Assembly: GCF_009766005.1 (NCBI RefSeq)
Contig: NZ_LMUK01000060.1
Span: 2,409-66,408, forward strand
Length of the DNA stretch: 64,000 bases
Origin: Bradyrhizobium sp. S69
GTDB lineage: Bacteria > Pseudomonadota > Alphaproteobacteria > Rhizobiales > Xanthobacteraceae
Direction: 5' to 3'
Shown in pieces: positions 1-9,416 of the stretch. A program made the position numbers and the translations under genes. The notes under the pieces were generated by a model, which saw only the letters and a program-made list of their open reading frames with translations, was not told the DNA's origin and did no database searches. Position 1 is the stretch's first letter; every line of letters starts with the position of its first letter.

Positions 1-1493
1 CGGCTCGACTTCACCGACGGGTGCAGATGAAACCGCAGCGCATAGTCGGTATCGTGGCCCTTGATCCGGGCGCCCGGCGCCGGCGCCAGCGTGTCCTCGC
101 CGTCGAGCCTGGAGCCGTCATGCGAGGCCATCAAGACGCGGCGATGCACGACGCCATAGCGCGCGAGATAGCCGTCGTGCGAGGCGGTCAGCAGCTCGCC
201 ATTGGCGACCGCCTCGCGATAGCTCTCGACATGGGTCGGCCCGCCAATGATCGGCGATCCCTGCAGCAGCCGCTTCATCGCCGACAATTCGACGAATTGG
301 CACGACGACGTCTCGTGATAAGTCAGCGTCGAATGCGCCGGCGTGCTGCGCGCGAACACCCGCCAATTGTCGCGGCCGGTCGACGGCATGCCGCAATTGA
401 TGACGATCCGGCTTAGGCCTGACGACAACTCGAATGACAGGCAGCCGGCATGGGCGTCGTGGCTGACATTCGCCGGTGGCGGCGGGCCGGTGTCCACGAT
501 CACGGTCATCGCACCGGCATCGAGCCTCTGAAAGCCGGTATGCGGCATGTTCGCCATCGGCGCGCCGTGCGCATCGTCATAGGCGAGCAGCGTTGCCAGG
601 AGATCGGAAGGCGCGCTGCTCATGCCGTTGAACAGCGCGAAGCTGCCGTCGCCATGGCGGAAGAAACGCAGCATCGGCATCATGCGGTCGATCGCGTTCA
701 ACAAGGCTGGCGGCGGCGCGATGTTACGGGCGGCGAAGGTCTGCCGTAGCGGCAACAGATCGATCAACAGCTCGATCAGCGCGCCAGGATTGCGCGAGAT
801 GTGGCCGCCATCGGGCAGGATCTGTCGCGCCAACTCGTCGGAGAGTTTTCGTGTGGCGCCTCGGATGTGGCGCGCCTGGTTGGCAAGGCAGAGCGAGGCG
901 TAGCACAGCGCGATCACCACCTGCAGCCGCGGCACGCCGTCGGGCATATCGAGCATGGCGTAGCGCAAATGGCGGATATCGCGGGTCAGGCCGCGCAGAT
1001 AGCGCCGGTAGAATTTGCTGTCGGTGTCGCTGAGCACCAGCGGGGCCTGCGACAACAGCGAGATCACGCGGCGGGCCATCACGTCGGCGCGGCGGCTCAC
1101 CGGGCGTTTCTTCGCAGGATTCGACATCCAGTCGTCGACCAGCGAACGAGCATTGGCGCGGGTCAGCGCGGTATCGGCCGCGCGCAAATGCCGCAGCCAT
1201 CCGAAGCCGAGTAGCGCCACCTCCCAATCTTCCGATGGCGGCTCGAGATCGAAGATCGAGCGTCCGTGGCAGGTGACGATCTTGCCGGCGAACACAAAGC
1301 GGCCGGCATAGATTTCGGCGGCCCGGGTGGCGTCGGCCGTGCGCAGGTCGTGCGGTGCGATGATCAGCCGATCGGCGCGGCCGGGCCACAGCCGCGACAG
1401 CGCTACCGAGCCGCCACTTGCGCGCGCCATCATGTTCCGCGCGAAGCGGCCCATGATCAGCGTCGAAATGCGTCTGCGTTGAGCGACCGACAC
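1..1493 (-). CDS. Heparinase II/III-like protein, N-terminal part (3' end beyond the left edge)
   Basis: The minus frame opens at a GTG at 1493 and stays open to the window edge, giving about 497 residues of an incomplete protein. The N-terminus reads MSVAQRRRISTLIMGRF, followed by an alpha-helical domain with WPGRADRLIIAPHDLRTAD and later HPSVK at the edge. This layout matches alphaproteobacterial heparinase II/III family proteins: an alpha/alpha-toroid first, then a beta-sandwich lyase domain that would lie off the left side. Members are predicted polysaccharide lyases, often found between rsmB and purH in this lineage; the substrate is unknown. The upstream AGGCAAGG can serve as ribosome-binding site for the GTG. 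A perfect hairpin (1510-1553) sits just 5' of that site. The lyase catalytic residues are not visible because the C-terminal part is missing. Confidence 0.75.
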   Translation of the reverse strand, partial: MSVAQRRRISTLIMGRFARNMMARASGGSVALSRLWPGRADRLIIAPHDLRTADATRAAEIYAGRFVFAGKIVTCHGRSIFDLEPPSEDWEVALLGFGWLRHLRAADTALTRANARSLVDDWMSNPAKKRPVSRRADVMARRVISLLSQAPLVLSDTDSKFYRRYLRGLTRDIRHLRYAMLDMPDGVPRLQVVIALCYASLCLANQARHIRGATRKLSDELARQILPDGGHISRNPGALIELLIDLLPLRQTFAARNIAPPPALLNAIDRMMPMLRFFRHGDGSFALFNGMSSAPSDLLATLLAYDDAHGAPMANMPHTGFQRLDAGAMTVIVDTGPPPPANVSHDAHAGCLSFELSSGLSRIVINCGMPSTGRDNWRVFARSTPAHSTLTYHETSSCQFVELSAMKRLLQGSPIIGGPTHVESYREAVANGELLTASHDGYLARYGVVHRRVLMASHDGSRLDGEDTLAPAPGARIKGHDTDYALRFHLHPSVKSS

Positions 1494-1509
1494 GCCTTGC
1501 CTAAGTGTC

Positions 1510-1553
1510 CCGAAGTTCGCTCGAAATTGCGTCACCCCCTTAGCGAACTTCGG
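1510..1553 (-). promoter_or_regulatory. Perfect 12-bp inverted repeat in front of the heparinase gene
   Basis: Arms CCGAAGTTCGCT (1510-1521) and its exact reverse complement (1542-1553) enclose a 20-nt loop. The hairpin ends 16 nt before the GTG start at 1493, so it probably lies in the 5' leader of that gene. It has no U-run, so a simple terminator for rsmB is less likely. The function is unknown. Confidence 0.55.
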
Positions 1554-1600
1554 ATTCGAGGGGACGCCAGGAAAACATGATTCGAGTATGGGTCCGGTTC

Positions 1601-1638
1601 AGAAGTCCTCTTCGCTTCCGGAGGCGAAAAGAACTTCT
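1601..1638. repeat. Imperfect 15-bp inverted repeat between rsmB and the heparinase gene
   Basis: The arm AGAAGTCCTCTTCGC (1601-1615) pairs with 1624-1638 at 13 of 15 positions around an 8-nt loop. Together with the perfect hairpin at 1510-1553 it makes the 263-bp gap between rsmB and the heparinase gene highly structured. It could be a transcription terminator or an mRNA-stabilising element. I see no gene in the gap. Confidence 0.5.
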
Positions 1639-1756
1639 AAAGCCGCACACTCGGTCGGGAGGGAATCTTGCGAATCCTTTTAATCCGGAAACGCGGTCAA
1701 GACACCATCTTGAAAGTACGCGAATCAACGACTCGGTCTGAAAATACAGTGCAAAA

Positions 1757-3109
1757 TCATGATTTAACCAGCCGCGCGGCGTAAAAGCCGTCGAGCCCGC
1801 TCAGCCTCGGCTCGTCCCGCGGTAAATGGCTGGGCAGGGTCCGCAAATCGCCTTCCGCGGTCAGGATCTCGGCGAGGCCCGCGACCTCGCCGGCCTCGAC
1901 CGGCGCCCGGCGCATCGACGGCTCAGCGGCGAGAAAGGTCGATACGGCCTGTTCGCCTTCTTCCGGTTCCAGCGAGCAGGTGCAGTAGACCAGGGTGCCG
2001 CCGGGCCGCAGCAGAGTGACCGCCCGCTGCAGCAACCGTTGCTGCAGCGCGACCAGCGGGGCGATATCGGCTTCCTGCCGGAGCCAGCCGATGTCGGGGT
2101 GGCGGCGGATGGTTCCGGTCGAGGTACAGGGGGCATCGATCAAGATGCCGTCGAAATTGCCGCCATTGGTGCCGCCCGGCCATTCGGCGGCGTCGACCAC
2201 GACGGTTTCGGCCTCCAACGCGAGCCGAACCAGATTGTCGCGCAGCCGTGCCATGCGGTTTGGGGAACGGTCGACCGCGGTGACGTGCGCGCCGGCTTGC
2301 GCGAGCTGGGCGGTCTTGCCGCCTGGCGCCGCGCAAAGATCGGCGATGTTTTTACCGGCGACGTCGCCGAACAGCCGGACCGGCAATGCGGCGGCGGCGT
2401 CCTGCACCCACCATTGGCCCTCGCTGAATCCCGGCAGCATCGTCACCGAGCCTTGCAGCAGCGTGCGCACCGACCCGGTCGGCAGCGTTTCGCCATGCAG
2501 GCGCGTCGCCCATTGCGCGGTGTCCGATTTCACGGTGATGTCGAGCGACGGCTCATGGCCGATCGCGGTGGCGATGTCGCGGGCAATTGTTTCGCCGTAA
2601 TGGGCGGTCCAGCGTTGCAGCAGCCATGGCGCGACATCGAGCCGTTCGGCCTTGACCTCTGCGATCAGCGCTTCGCCCTCGCGCGCGCAGCGGCGCAGCA
2701 CCGCGTTGACGAGCCCGGCATATTTCGCGGCGCGCCGGTCCGATTGCACCAGCCGCACCGACAGGTCGACCGCGGCGTGATCGGGCACATCCATCCAGAG
2801 AATCTGCGCGGCGCCGATCAACAGCGCGCTCTGCGCGCGCGGCGCGTCGGTCGGAATGCCGCGATTGAGCAGCCGCGACAGCACATGGCCGAGGGTGCCG
2901 AGCCGCCGCAGGATCGTCGCCACCAGCCGCCGCATCAAGGCACGGTCGCGATCGGAGAGCGTCTTCAGTCCGGGATGCGCGCCGGCGCCGTCGAGTTGAT
3001 CGTCGAGCTGGCGGTGCTTGTGCAGCACGCCGTCAAGAATATCGGCTGCGATCCGCCGCGCCGCGAGACCAGGCACTTCGGTTGGCAAAGCGAATCGTTG
3101 AGGAGGCAT
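1757..3109 (-). CDS. rsmB: 16S rRNA (cytosine-967-C5)-methyltransferase RsmB/Sun family
   Basis: The 450-residue protein has the RsmB layout: an N-terminal NusB-like helical RNA-binding domain (about 20-160) and a C-terminal SAM-dependent m5C methyltransferase domain. The SAM site reads AAPGGKTAQLA. Motif IV DAPCTSTG and motif VI LVYCTCSLEPEEGE carry the two cysteines of this enzyme class. It modifies C967 of 16S rRNA in the cytoplasm. The ATG at 3109 is preceded on the minus strand by little recognisable Shine-Dalgarno sequence, but the protein aligns with the family from its first residues. It is transcribed towards the heparinase gene and divergently from the SdhAF4 homologue. Confidence 0.93.
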   Translation of the reverse strand: MPPQRFALPTEVPGLAARRIAADILDGVLHKHRQLDDQLDGAGAHPGLKTLSDRDRALMRRLVATILRRLGTLGHVLSRLLNRGIPTDAPRAQSALLIGAAQILWMDVPDHAAVDLSVRLVQSDRRAAKYAGLVNAVLRRCAREGEALIAEVKAERLDVAPWLLQRWTAHYGETIARDIATAIGHEPSLDITVKSDTAQWATRLHGETLPTGSVRTLLQGSVTMLPGFSEGQWWVQDAAAALPVRLFGDVAGKNIADLCAAPGGKTAQLAQAGAHVTAVDRSPNRMARLRDNLVRLALEAETVVVDAAEWPGGTNGGNFDGILIDAPCTSTGTIRRHPDIGWLRQEADIAPLVALQQRLLQRAVTLLRPGGTLVYCTCSLEPEEGEQAVSTFLAAEPSMRRAPVEAGEVAGLAEILTAEGDLRTLPSHLPRDEPRLSGLDGFYAARLVKS

Positions 3110-3290
3110 TGCTTGGGAACATCTCGGAAGCGGTGACGGCGGCTTGGCGGAACAAGGCTACCATCGGAGGGGTGCACTGCTCTCGCATGCGAATATGCCA
3201 AATATAAGAATCGCCTTCATGATTTCAAAGTTCAGGTATGATCTGGATGCCGAAGGTTTGAATACGAGTTCTCGCTGAAAGCCGCAAAAG

Positions 3291-3530
3291 ATGCCCCAGG
3301 ATCCCTCGCCCTCGCCGCCCGATCCTTCGTTGCTCAGGGCTACTGCATCTGAGCCGGAACGCAAGCCGCTGCCCGAGGCCGCCAAGCGCGCGCTCGCCGA
3401 AGCTGAAGCGCGGCGGCAAGCCACCGCTGCCAAGGCTCACCCGCTGGCAAAAGAGCTGCAGGGGCCGAAGGGGCCGGAACCGACCCGCTTCGGGGATTGG
3501 GAAAATAAAGGTATCGCCTCGGATTTTTGA
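3291..3530 (+). CDS. DUF1674 protein, succinate dehydrogenase assembly factor 4 (SdhAF4) homologue
   Basis: This is a small soluble protein of 79 residues with a charged helical first half and the family signature GPEPTRFGDWENKG near the C-terminus, ending in SDF. Known eukaryotic members (SDHAF4/Sdh8) bind flavinylated SdhA and assist its joining with SdhB; the bacterial homologues are mostly annotated only as DUF1674. The gene faces away from rsmB, which is a common order in Rhizobiales. It ends just before a bidirectional terminator shared with the L,D-transpeptidase gene. sdhB itself lies at the other end of this window, about 60 kb away, so any functional link is through family knowledge and not operon structure. 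Confidence 0.85.
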   Translation: MPQDPSPSPPDPSLLRATASEPERKPLPEAAKRALAEAEARRQATAAKAHPLAKELQGPKGPEPTRFGDWENKGIASDF

Positions 3531-3542
3531 GGCCGGAGACGA

Positions 3543-3568
3543 AAAAGCCACGCCGAGGCGCGGCTTTT
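3543..3568. terminator. Bidirectional intrinsic terminator
   Basis: The stem AAAAGCC/GGCTTTT is continued inward by CGCC/GGCG with one mismatch and a tiny loop. It sits between the convergent SdhAF4 homologue and the L,D-transpeptidase gene. The A-run on one side and T-run on the other let it work in both directions. Confidence 0.75.
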
Positions 3569-3589
3569 GAAGGTCGTGAAGTCGTCGGA

Positions 3590-4102
3590 TCAGCGTGAGA
3601 CCACCACGGTCGTGCCGACCGAGACGCGCTGGTAGAGGTCGCTGATGTCCTCGTTATACATCCGGATGCAGCCATAGGAGACGAAGCCGCCGATCGAATT
3701 CGGCACGTTGGTGCCGTGGATGGCATATTCACCACCGGCCAAGGTCATCGCGGCGACGCCCATCGGATTGTGCGGCGAACCGCCCGGAATCACGCTCGCG
3801 ATCGACGGTTTGTCATGCCGGACCTCGGCGGGCGGCGACCAGGCCGGGCTGCGGTATTTGCCGTCGATCTGGGTGACGCCAGCCCATTGCTTGCCGGCCT
3901 TGCCGACGCCGACCGGATAGCGCATCGCGTGACCGGGATCGACCACGAGATAAAGCCGGCGCTCATTGGTCTTCACCACGATCGTTCCCGGCGAATAATC
4001 GCCCCGGAAGCCGACCATGTCCGGCCGCGCCTGGGCCGCGCCCGACATCAACACGCCCGCCCCGATAGTGGCTGCCAGCGCCACCGCAATCCTCAGCGAC
4101 AT
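3590..4102 (-). CDS. L,D-transpeptidase (YkuD domain), exported
   Basis: The 170-residue protein has a Sec signal peptide (about residues 1-26, ending GAAQA). The YkuD catalytic fold follows, with His129 in YAIHGTN and the nucleophile Cys145 in VSYGCIRMYN. Such enzymes cross-link peptidoglycan (3-3 links) or attach proteins to it in the periplasm. The protein is short and consists of one catalytic domain without extra peptidoglycan-binding modules, which is typical of the many small paralogues in Bradyrhizobium. The start is supported by GGAG upstream of the ATG. It is monocistronic: a terminator follows it, and the Kazal-gene terminator precedes it. Confidence 0.92.
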   Translation of the reverse strand: MSLRIAVALAATIGAGVLMSGAAQARPDMVGFRGDYSPGTIVVKTNERRLYLVVDPGHAMRYPVGVGKAGKQWAGVTQIDGKYRSPAWSPPAEVRHDKPSIASVIPGGSPHNPMGVAAMTLAGGEYAIHGTNVPNSIGGFVSYGCIRMYNEDISDLYQRVSVGTTVVVSR

Positions 4103-4283
4103 TATGTTCTCCAGTTCGCTACTACCGCCCCAGCGGAGCGGTCAAAAATCTCAAACCTCGGCGAAACGCCGGCTTGCCTACGTATTTTTAACCGCGTGCC
4201 TTAACCAGGCGGTTTCCACGCGGGCCGTTGGATGAATTTGGCGGGGGTGAGGTAAGAAAATGTTCGAATTAAAGTAAATGACT

Positions 4284-4317
4284 TGAAAACAACACTCGCC
4301 GGGAAACGCCCGGCGAG
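4284..4317 (-). terminator. Intrinsic terminator of the Kazal-protein gene
   Basis: A perfect 9-bp stem, CTCGCCGGG (4295-4303) with its complement at 4309-4317, is followed on the minus strand by TGTTGTTTTC. It lies about 40 bp after the stop codon at 4355. The remainder of the 4103-4354 gap shows no gene. Confidence 0.8.
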
Positions 4318-4354
4318 CGCTGACGATGCCGTGAGGCGTCCTCGGTGACCTTGC

Positions 4355-4759
4355 CTATTGGGCTGGTGCCGGAGTTTTCTTCTTCTTTTTCTTTGCCGCG
4401 GGCTTGGCCGCCGGCGCACCTTCCGCCGCTGGCGGCTTCTTGCAGGCCCCAGTCGTGTCGATCGCGACCCTGGCTTTGCGGGCTTCGCATTCGTTGGCGT
4501 AGGTCTTGCCGTTGCAGCCGCACACCGGCCGGGAAACCCGCATGCAGAAGTCGGGCGCCTTGAGGCACGTACCGGCGGTATCGGGGCTGCTGCATTGCCC
4601 GGCCGGAAGCTGGCAATAAAGCGCCGAGTTGCAGGTTATTTTCTGCGGGCCGCCGCAGGCCTCGTCGAGATTGGCGGCGCCCGCGCGGGGCGAGCCCAGC
4701 GCAGCGCCGGATACGACAACGAGTACCGCCAAGACCAGACGTCCGAGATGCAACCGCAT
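4355..4759 (-). CDS. Secreted Kazal-type domain protein with a lysine-rich tail
   Basis: The 134-residue protein starts with a signal peptide (about 1-28, ending AGAA). It has ten cysteines in the mature part. The second half is Kazal-like: C72, C80, C82, C91 and C106 in the pattern VCGCNGKTYANECEA...GAC, as in Kazal serine protease inhibitors and follistatin domains. The first cysteine cluster (C35-C65) does not match a family I recognise. The tail is A/P/K-rich with a run of six lysines. It is predicted to be periplasmic or secreted, and might inhibit a protease or simply be a disulfide-stabilised envelope protein. A good GAGGGG site precedes the ATG. It lies 27 bp downstream of acs, so read-through from acs is possible. 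Confidence 0.75.
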   Translation of the reverse strand: MRLHLGRLVLAVLVVVSGAALGSPRAGAANLDEACGGPQKITCNSALYCQLPAGQCSSPDTAGTCLKAPDFCMRVSRPVCGCNGKTYANECEARKARVAIDTTGACKKPPAAEGAPAAKPAAKKKKKKTPAPAQ

Positions 4760-4786
4760 GAGCCCCTCTCTCTGCCCGCGGAGGAA

Positions 4787-6739
<1,953 letters not shown>

Positions 6740-7194
6740 CGTCATTCTCCCCTTCCAACCGGCGGCACCATTAGGGTGGATTTGGCGGCCACCAGCCCTC
6801 TTGATCGTTGTCTTGATTATGCGTCGCCGCGCTGCCTCGCGACAAGGCGGAAACCTCTCCGACCTTGGTCGGTGCGGTTTTGTTTTGACCCGTTTTCTTC
6901 ACGCGAACCGGTTCCCACTTGGCTCGAAAACGCTTTAGATCGCGGCGGTCGCGGCCCCGGTCGTCGTCGGTCCATCCTCCCGAAGCCATCACTTTCGCGT
7001 TTCGCCGCAGCCTTAAATCAACGTTATCGCGCGAATGGGAGCCATGACCGGTATCTGGAAACCTCCTGCGACAGATTCGGGACTCGCAATGGGCTGGCTT
7101 ACCCCCTAAATGGCCTCCCCGGGGCCAGAGCGTCCCGCCGGAACCAAGCCATAACAACGGGCATTACCGGAAGCACAGGTGAAGCAGGCGAACT
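6740..7194. other. Divergent intergenic region between acs and the topoisomerase gene
   Basis: No gene is supported here. The region must carry the acs promoter and the topoisomerase promoter. It contains a short stem CCGAC/GTCGG followed by TGCGGTTTTGTTTT (about 6859-6888), which looks like a weak terminator in the plus direction, and a REP-like element at 6891-6932. Confidence 0.5.
6891..6932. repeat. REP-like palindromic element (family K)
   Basis: CGTTTTC at 6891 and its complement GAAAACG at 6926-6932 flank an internal ACCGGTT core. I remember closely similar sequence as a frequent intergenic element in Bradyrhizobium and other Rhizobiales; this was not checked by search. Confidence 0.5.
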
Positions 7195-8370
7195 ATGGCT
7201 ATGATGGATCAGCAGAATTTCGAGGCTACGCGGCCCGTTTCCGCAGATCCCGCCGTGGCGCTGGCGCGAGCGCTCGGGCAACTGCCCAAAACGCCGGTCA
7301 AGGCGCGCGGCGCGACCAAGCCCGCCATCACTGGCATCGTCGCCAAAACCTCCGTTGAAGATTTGGCCGGCGAGCTTGGCCTGACGCTCGGCGATCAGAA
7401 CGAACTCACCATCCGGCGCATCAAGCGCGGCAAGAGCTATTCCTTCATTCGGGCCAATGGCACGCCGATCCGGCATGTCGGCACCATCCGGCGCCTGAAT
7501 TCGATGGCGGTGCCCCCGGCCTATCAGGAAGTCCGCTATTCGCCGGATCCGACCTCGCATTTGCAGGCCGTCGGCCGCGATGCCGCGGGCCGGCTGCAAT
7601 ACCGCTACCACGCCGACTGGGAGAAGGTCCGCGAACAGCGCAAGGCGCATCGGCTGGGCAAGCTGGTCGCGGCGCTGCCGAAAATCCGCCGTAACGTGTC
7701 GATGCATCTGTCCGGCGACACCCCGACCCGCGAATTCGCGCTGTCGGCGGTGATCGAATTGATCGCGCGCACAGCGATCCGGCCCGGCAATGAATCCTAC
7801 GCGCGCCTCAACGGCACCCGCGGCGCCACCACCATGCTGAAATCCAACGTCACGCTGGAAGACGACAATGTGGTGCTGACCTTCAAGGCCAAGGGCGGCA
7901 AGGCCACGCGCAAGGAATGCAACGCCGCCAAGCTGGTGCGCGCGATCGGCATCCTGCGCACCGTGCCCGGCAAGCGCATGTTCCAGTACCGCGACAATTC
8001 CGGCGTGGTCCGTGCGGCCTCGACCACCACGGTGAATGCGTTCCTGCGCGAGATCGCCGGCATCAAGATTTCGCTGAAGGATTTCCGCACCCTGATGGCG
8101 TCCGCCGTGGTGCTGGAATCGCTGTCGCGCATTTCGCCCGCCGCCAGCGCCCGCGGCCGCAACAAGCAGGTACTGGAAGCGGTCCGCGCCGCCGCCGATG
8201 AGCTGTCGAACACGCCGGCGATCTGCCGCAAGAGCTATGTGCACGACACCATCGTCACCGCGTTCGAAGACGGCATCCTCGAGCGCTTCGCCGCGACCAT
8301 GAAAGGCTACCGCTCGCAATCCAAGCGCGAGCAGCTCCTGGCGCAAGTCGTGACGGCCGCGGCGGCGTAA
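7195..8370 (+). CDS. DNA topoisomerase IB (poxvirus-like)
   Basis: The 391-residue enzyme relaxes supercoils through a 3'-phosphotyrosyl intermediate. Visible family motifs are RPGNESYARLNGTRGATTM (catalytic Arg region), FKAKGGKATRK (Lys), LKDFRTLMAS (second Arg) and NTPAICRKSYVH, where Tyr348 is the nucleophile. The vaccinia active-site histidine is replaced by Asn (about 339), as I recall for other bacterial TopIB enzymes such as that of Deinococcus. The N-terminal 50 residues are a poorly conserved extension. Several in-frame ATG codons (7195, 7201, 7204) leave the exact start open. It stands alone, convergent with the diguanylate cyclase across about 1 kb of repeats. Confidence 0.92.
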   Translation: MAMMDQQNFEATRPVSADPAVALARALGQLPKTPVKARGATKPAITGIVAKTSVEDLAGELGLTLGDQNELTIRRIKRGKSYSFIRANGTPIRHVGTIRRLNSMAVPPAYQEVRYSPDPTSHLQAVGRDAAGRLQYRYHADWEKVREQRKAHRLGKLVAALPKIRRNVSMHLSGDTPTREFALSAVIELIARTAIRPGNESYARLNGTRGATTMLKSNVTLEDDNVVLTFKAKGGKATRKECNAAKLVRAIGILRTVPGKRMFQYRDNSGVVRAASTTTVNAFLREIAGIKISLKDFRTLMASAVVLESLSRISPAASARGRNKQVLEAVRAAADELSNTPAICRKSYVHDTIVTAFEDGILERFAATMKGYRSQSKREQLLAQVVTAAAA

Positions 8371-8377
8371 CCTTTCT

Positions 8378-8516
8378 TCCTTCTCCCCTTGTGAGAGAAG
8401 GTGGCGCGAAGCGCCGGATGAGGGGTCGCGACATAACGATAGGCTGATACCCCTCACCCGCCTCGCCGCCGCTTCGCGTCGTCGATCCACCCTCTCCCAC
8501 AAGGGGAGAGGGGAAA
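8378..8516. repeat. Intergenic palindromic repeat, family E
   Basis: It begins with TTCTCCCCTTGTGAGAGAAG and ends with the near-complement CCTCTCCCACAAGGGGAGAG, with a GGTGGCGCGAAGCGCCGGAT inner part. The whole can fold into one long hairpin. It directly follows the topoisomerase stop codon. Confidence 0.7.
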
Positions 8517-8579
8517 GTAAGCAGGGCTCGCTCGCCTCACGCTTTCGATTCAATTTTCAAACGACCAATCATCAACGAC

Positions 8580-8660
8580 CGTCATTGCGAGCGTTAGCGA
8601 AGCAATCCATGCAACAGGGAAGAGCTGGATTGCTTCGTCGCAAGTGCTCCTCGCAATGAC
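8580..8660. repeat. Intergenic palindromic repeat, family A copy 1
   Basis: CGTCATTGCGAG at one end and CTCGCAATGAC at the other, with AAGCAATCCA and TGGATTGCTTCG inside. The same framework recurs at 40605-40720, 51786-51867 and 58208-58322. Confidence 0.75.
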
Positions 8661-8671
8661 ATTGATAGCCT

Positions 8672-8746
8672 GTAGCCCGCATGAGCTCTTGCGATATGCG
8701 GGACCGCGGCGAAGACCCGGATATCGCAAGAGCTCATCCGGGCTAC
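8672..8746. repeat. Intergenic palindromic repeat, family G
   Basis: GTAGCCCGCATGAGCTCTTG pairs almost perfectly with CAAGAGCTCATCCGGGCTAC at the other end. It forms a long hairpin directly after the family A copy. Confidence 0.7.
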
Positions 8747-8755
8747 GATCACCAA

Positions 8756-9199
8756 ACACAACCCTGCATTCTCGCGACACACTGCGCCCGAGTTTTGCAA
8801 ATTCGTTCGCCCCAAAAAGAGAGGGCGCAGTGCGACCCTCAAGAGAGGGCGCAGGGAAGACCGGGTGCGCGCTGCACCCGCGTCCCGTGTGCAAAAGTAG
8901 CAAACAAAAACGCACACGAGCATACAGGTTCAGCGGAAACACTCCGGCCTTCCCTGCGCAATGGTTCTACGGCTTATTCCGTGCTCTCCCCGGCGAGACC
9001 TGGCTTGCTTGTCACCGTCATTCCCAAGAAGCGTGAGCTTCCCAAGAATTTGACACCTGCCATCGGGGCGTCAGGACCACACGACTTTGCCGTACGCGTC
9101 AGTGCCGTTCGTCTCGCGGCACTCTCGCGTCCATCGCTCCCCGCGCCCAACGTCCGTGGCGATCGCGAAACGCCCCTCTTGCGGTGCGGGATGACGTAA
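8756..9199 (+). repeat. Long recurrent intergenic element (family H), with pseudo-coding appearance
   Basis: Read in the plus frame, this stretch gives the string NKNAHEHTGSAETLRPSLRN, which I remember from many short hypothetical proteins in Bradyrhizobium, Nitrobacter and Rhodopseudomonas. That recurrence suggests repeated DNA and not a real gene: the reading frames are short, overlap and lack ribosome-binding sites. The motifs GAGAGGGCGCAG repeat inside. The 9200-9416 remainder has no gene; it includes GCCCTCATGGTGAGGAGCGCG (from about 9370), also present at 54926. Confidence 0.5.
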
Positions 9200-9416
9200 G
9201 AAGTGAAGGTGATTTGCCCTCACGATCAACAACGATTTGCTGCGACACATTGGCACGACGGGCAACTCACCGGAGTAGCGGCAATCGCTGTCAAGGTTAT
9301 TTGATCGCCCGAAGTGTTTTTCTTCCCCTCTGCATAAGCGGAGAAGCGAAGACTACTTTGACCGTTGGTGCCCTCATGGTGAGGAGCGCGCGTTGGCTGT
9401 GCGAAGCGAGGATAGC

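Noticed and set aside
1826..3136. A long plus-strand open frame (436 codons) opposite rsmB
   Set aside because: It mirrors the codon periodicity of the GC-rich rsmB gene; the translation is Arg/Gln/His-rich low-information sequence without any family motif or ribosome-binding site.
8681..9199. A possible 172-residue protein in the topoisomerase/diguanylate cyclase gap
   Set aside because: It runs through repeat families G and H; the string is known to me from scattered false hypothetical proteins, so it is repeat DNA.
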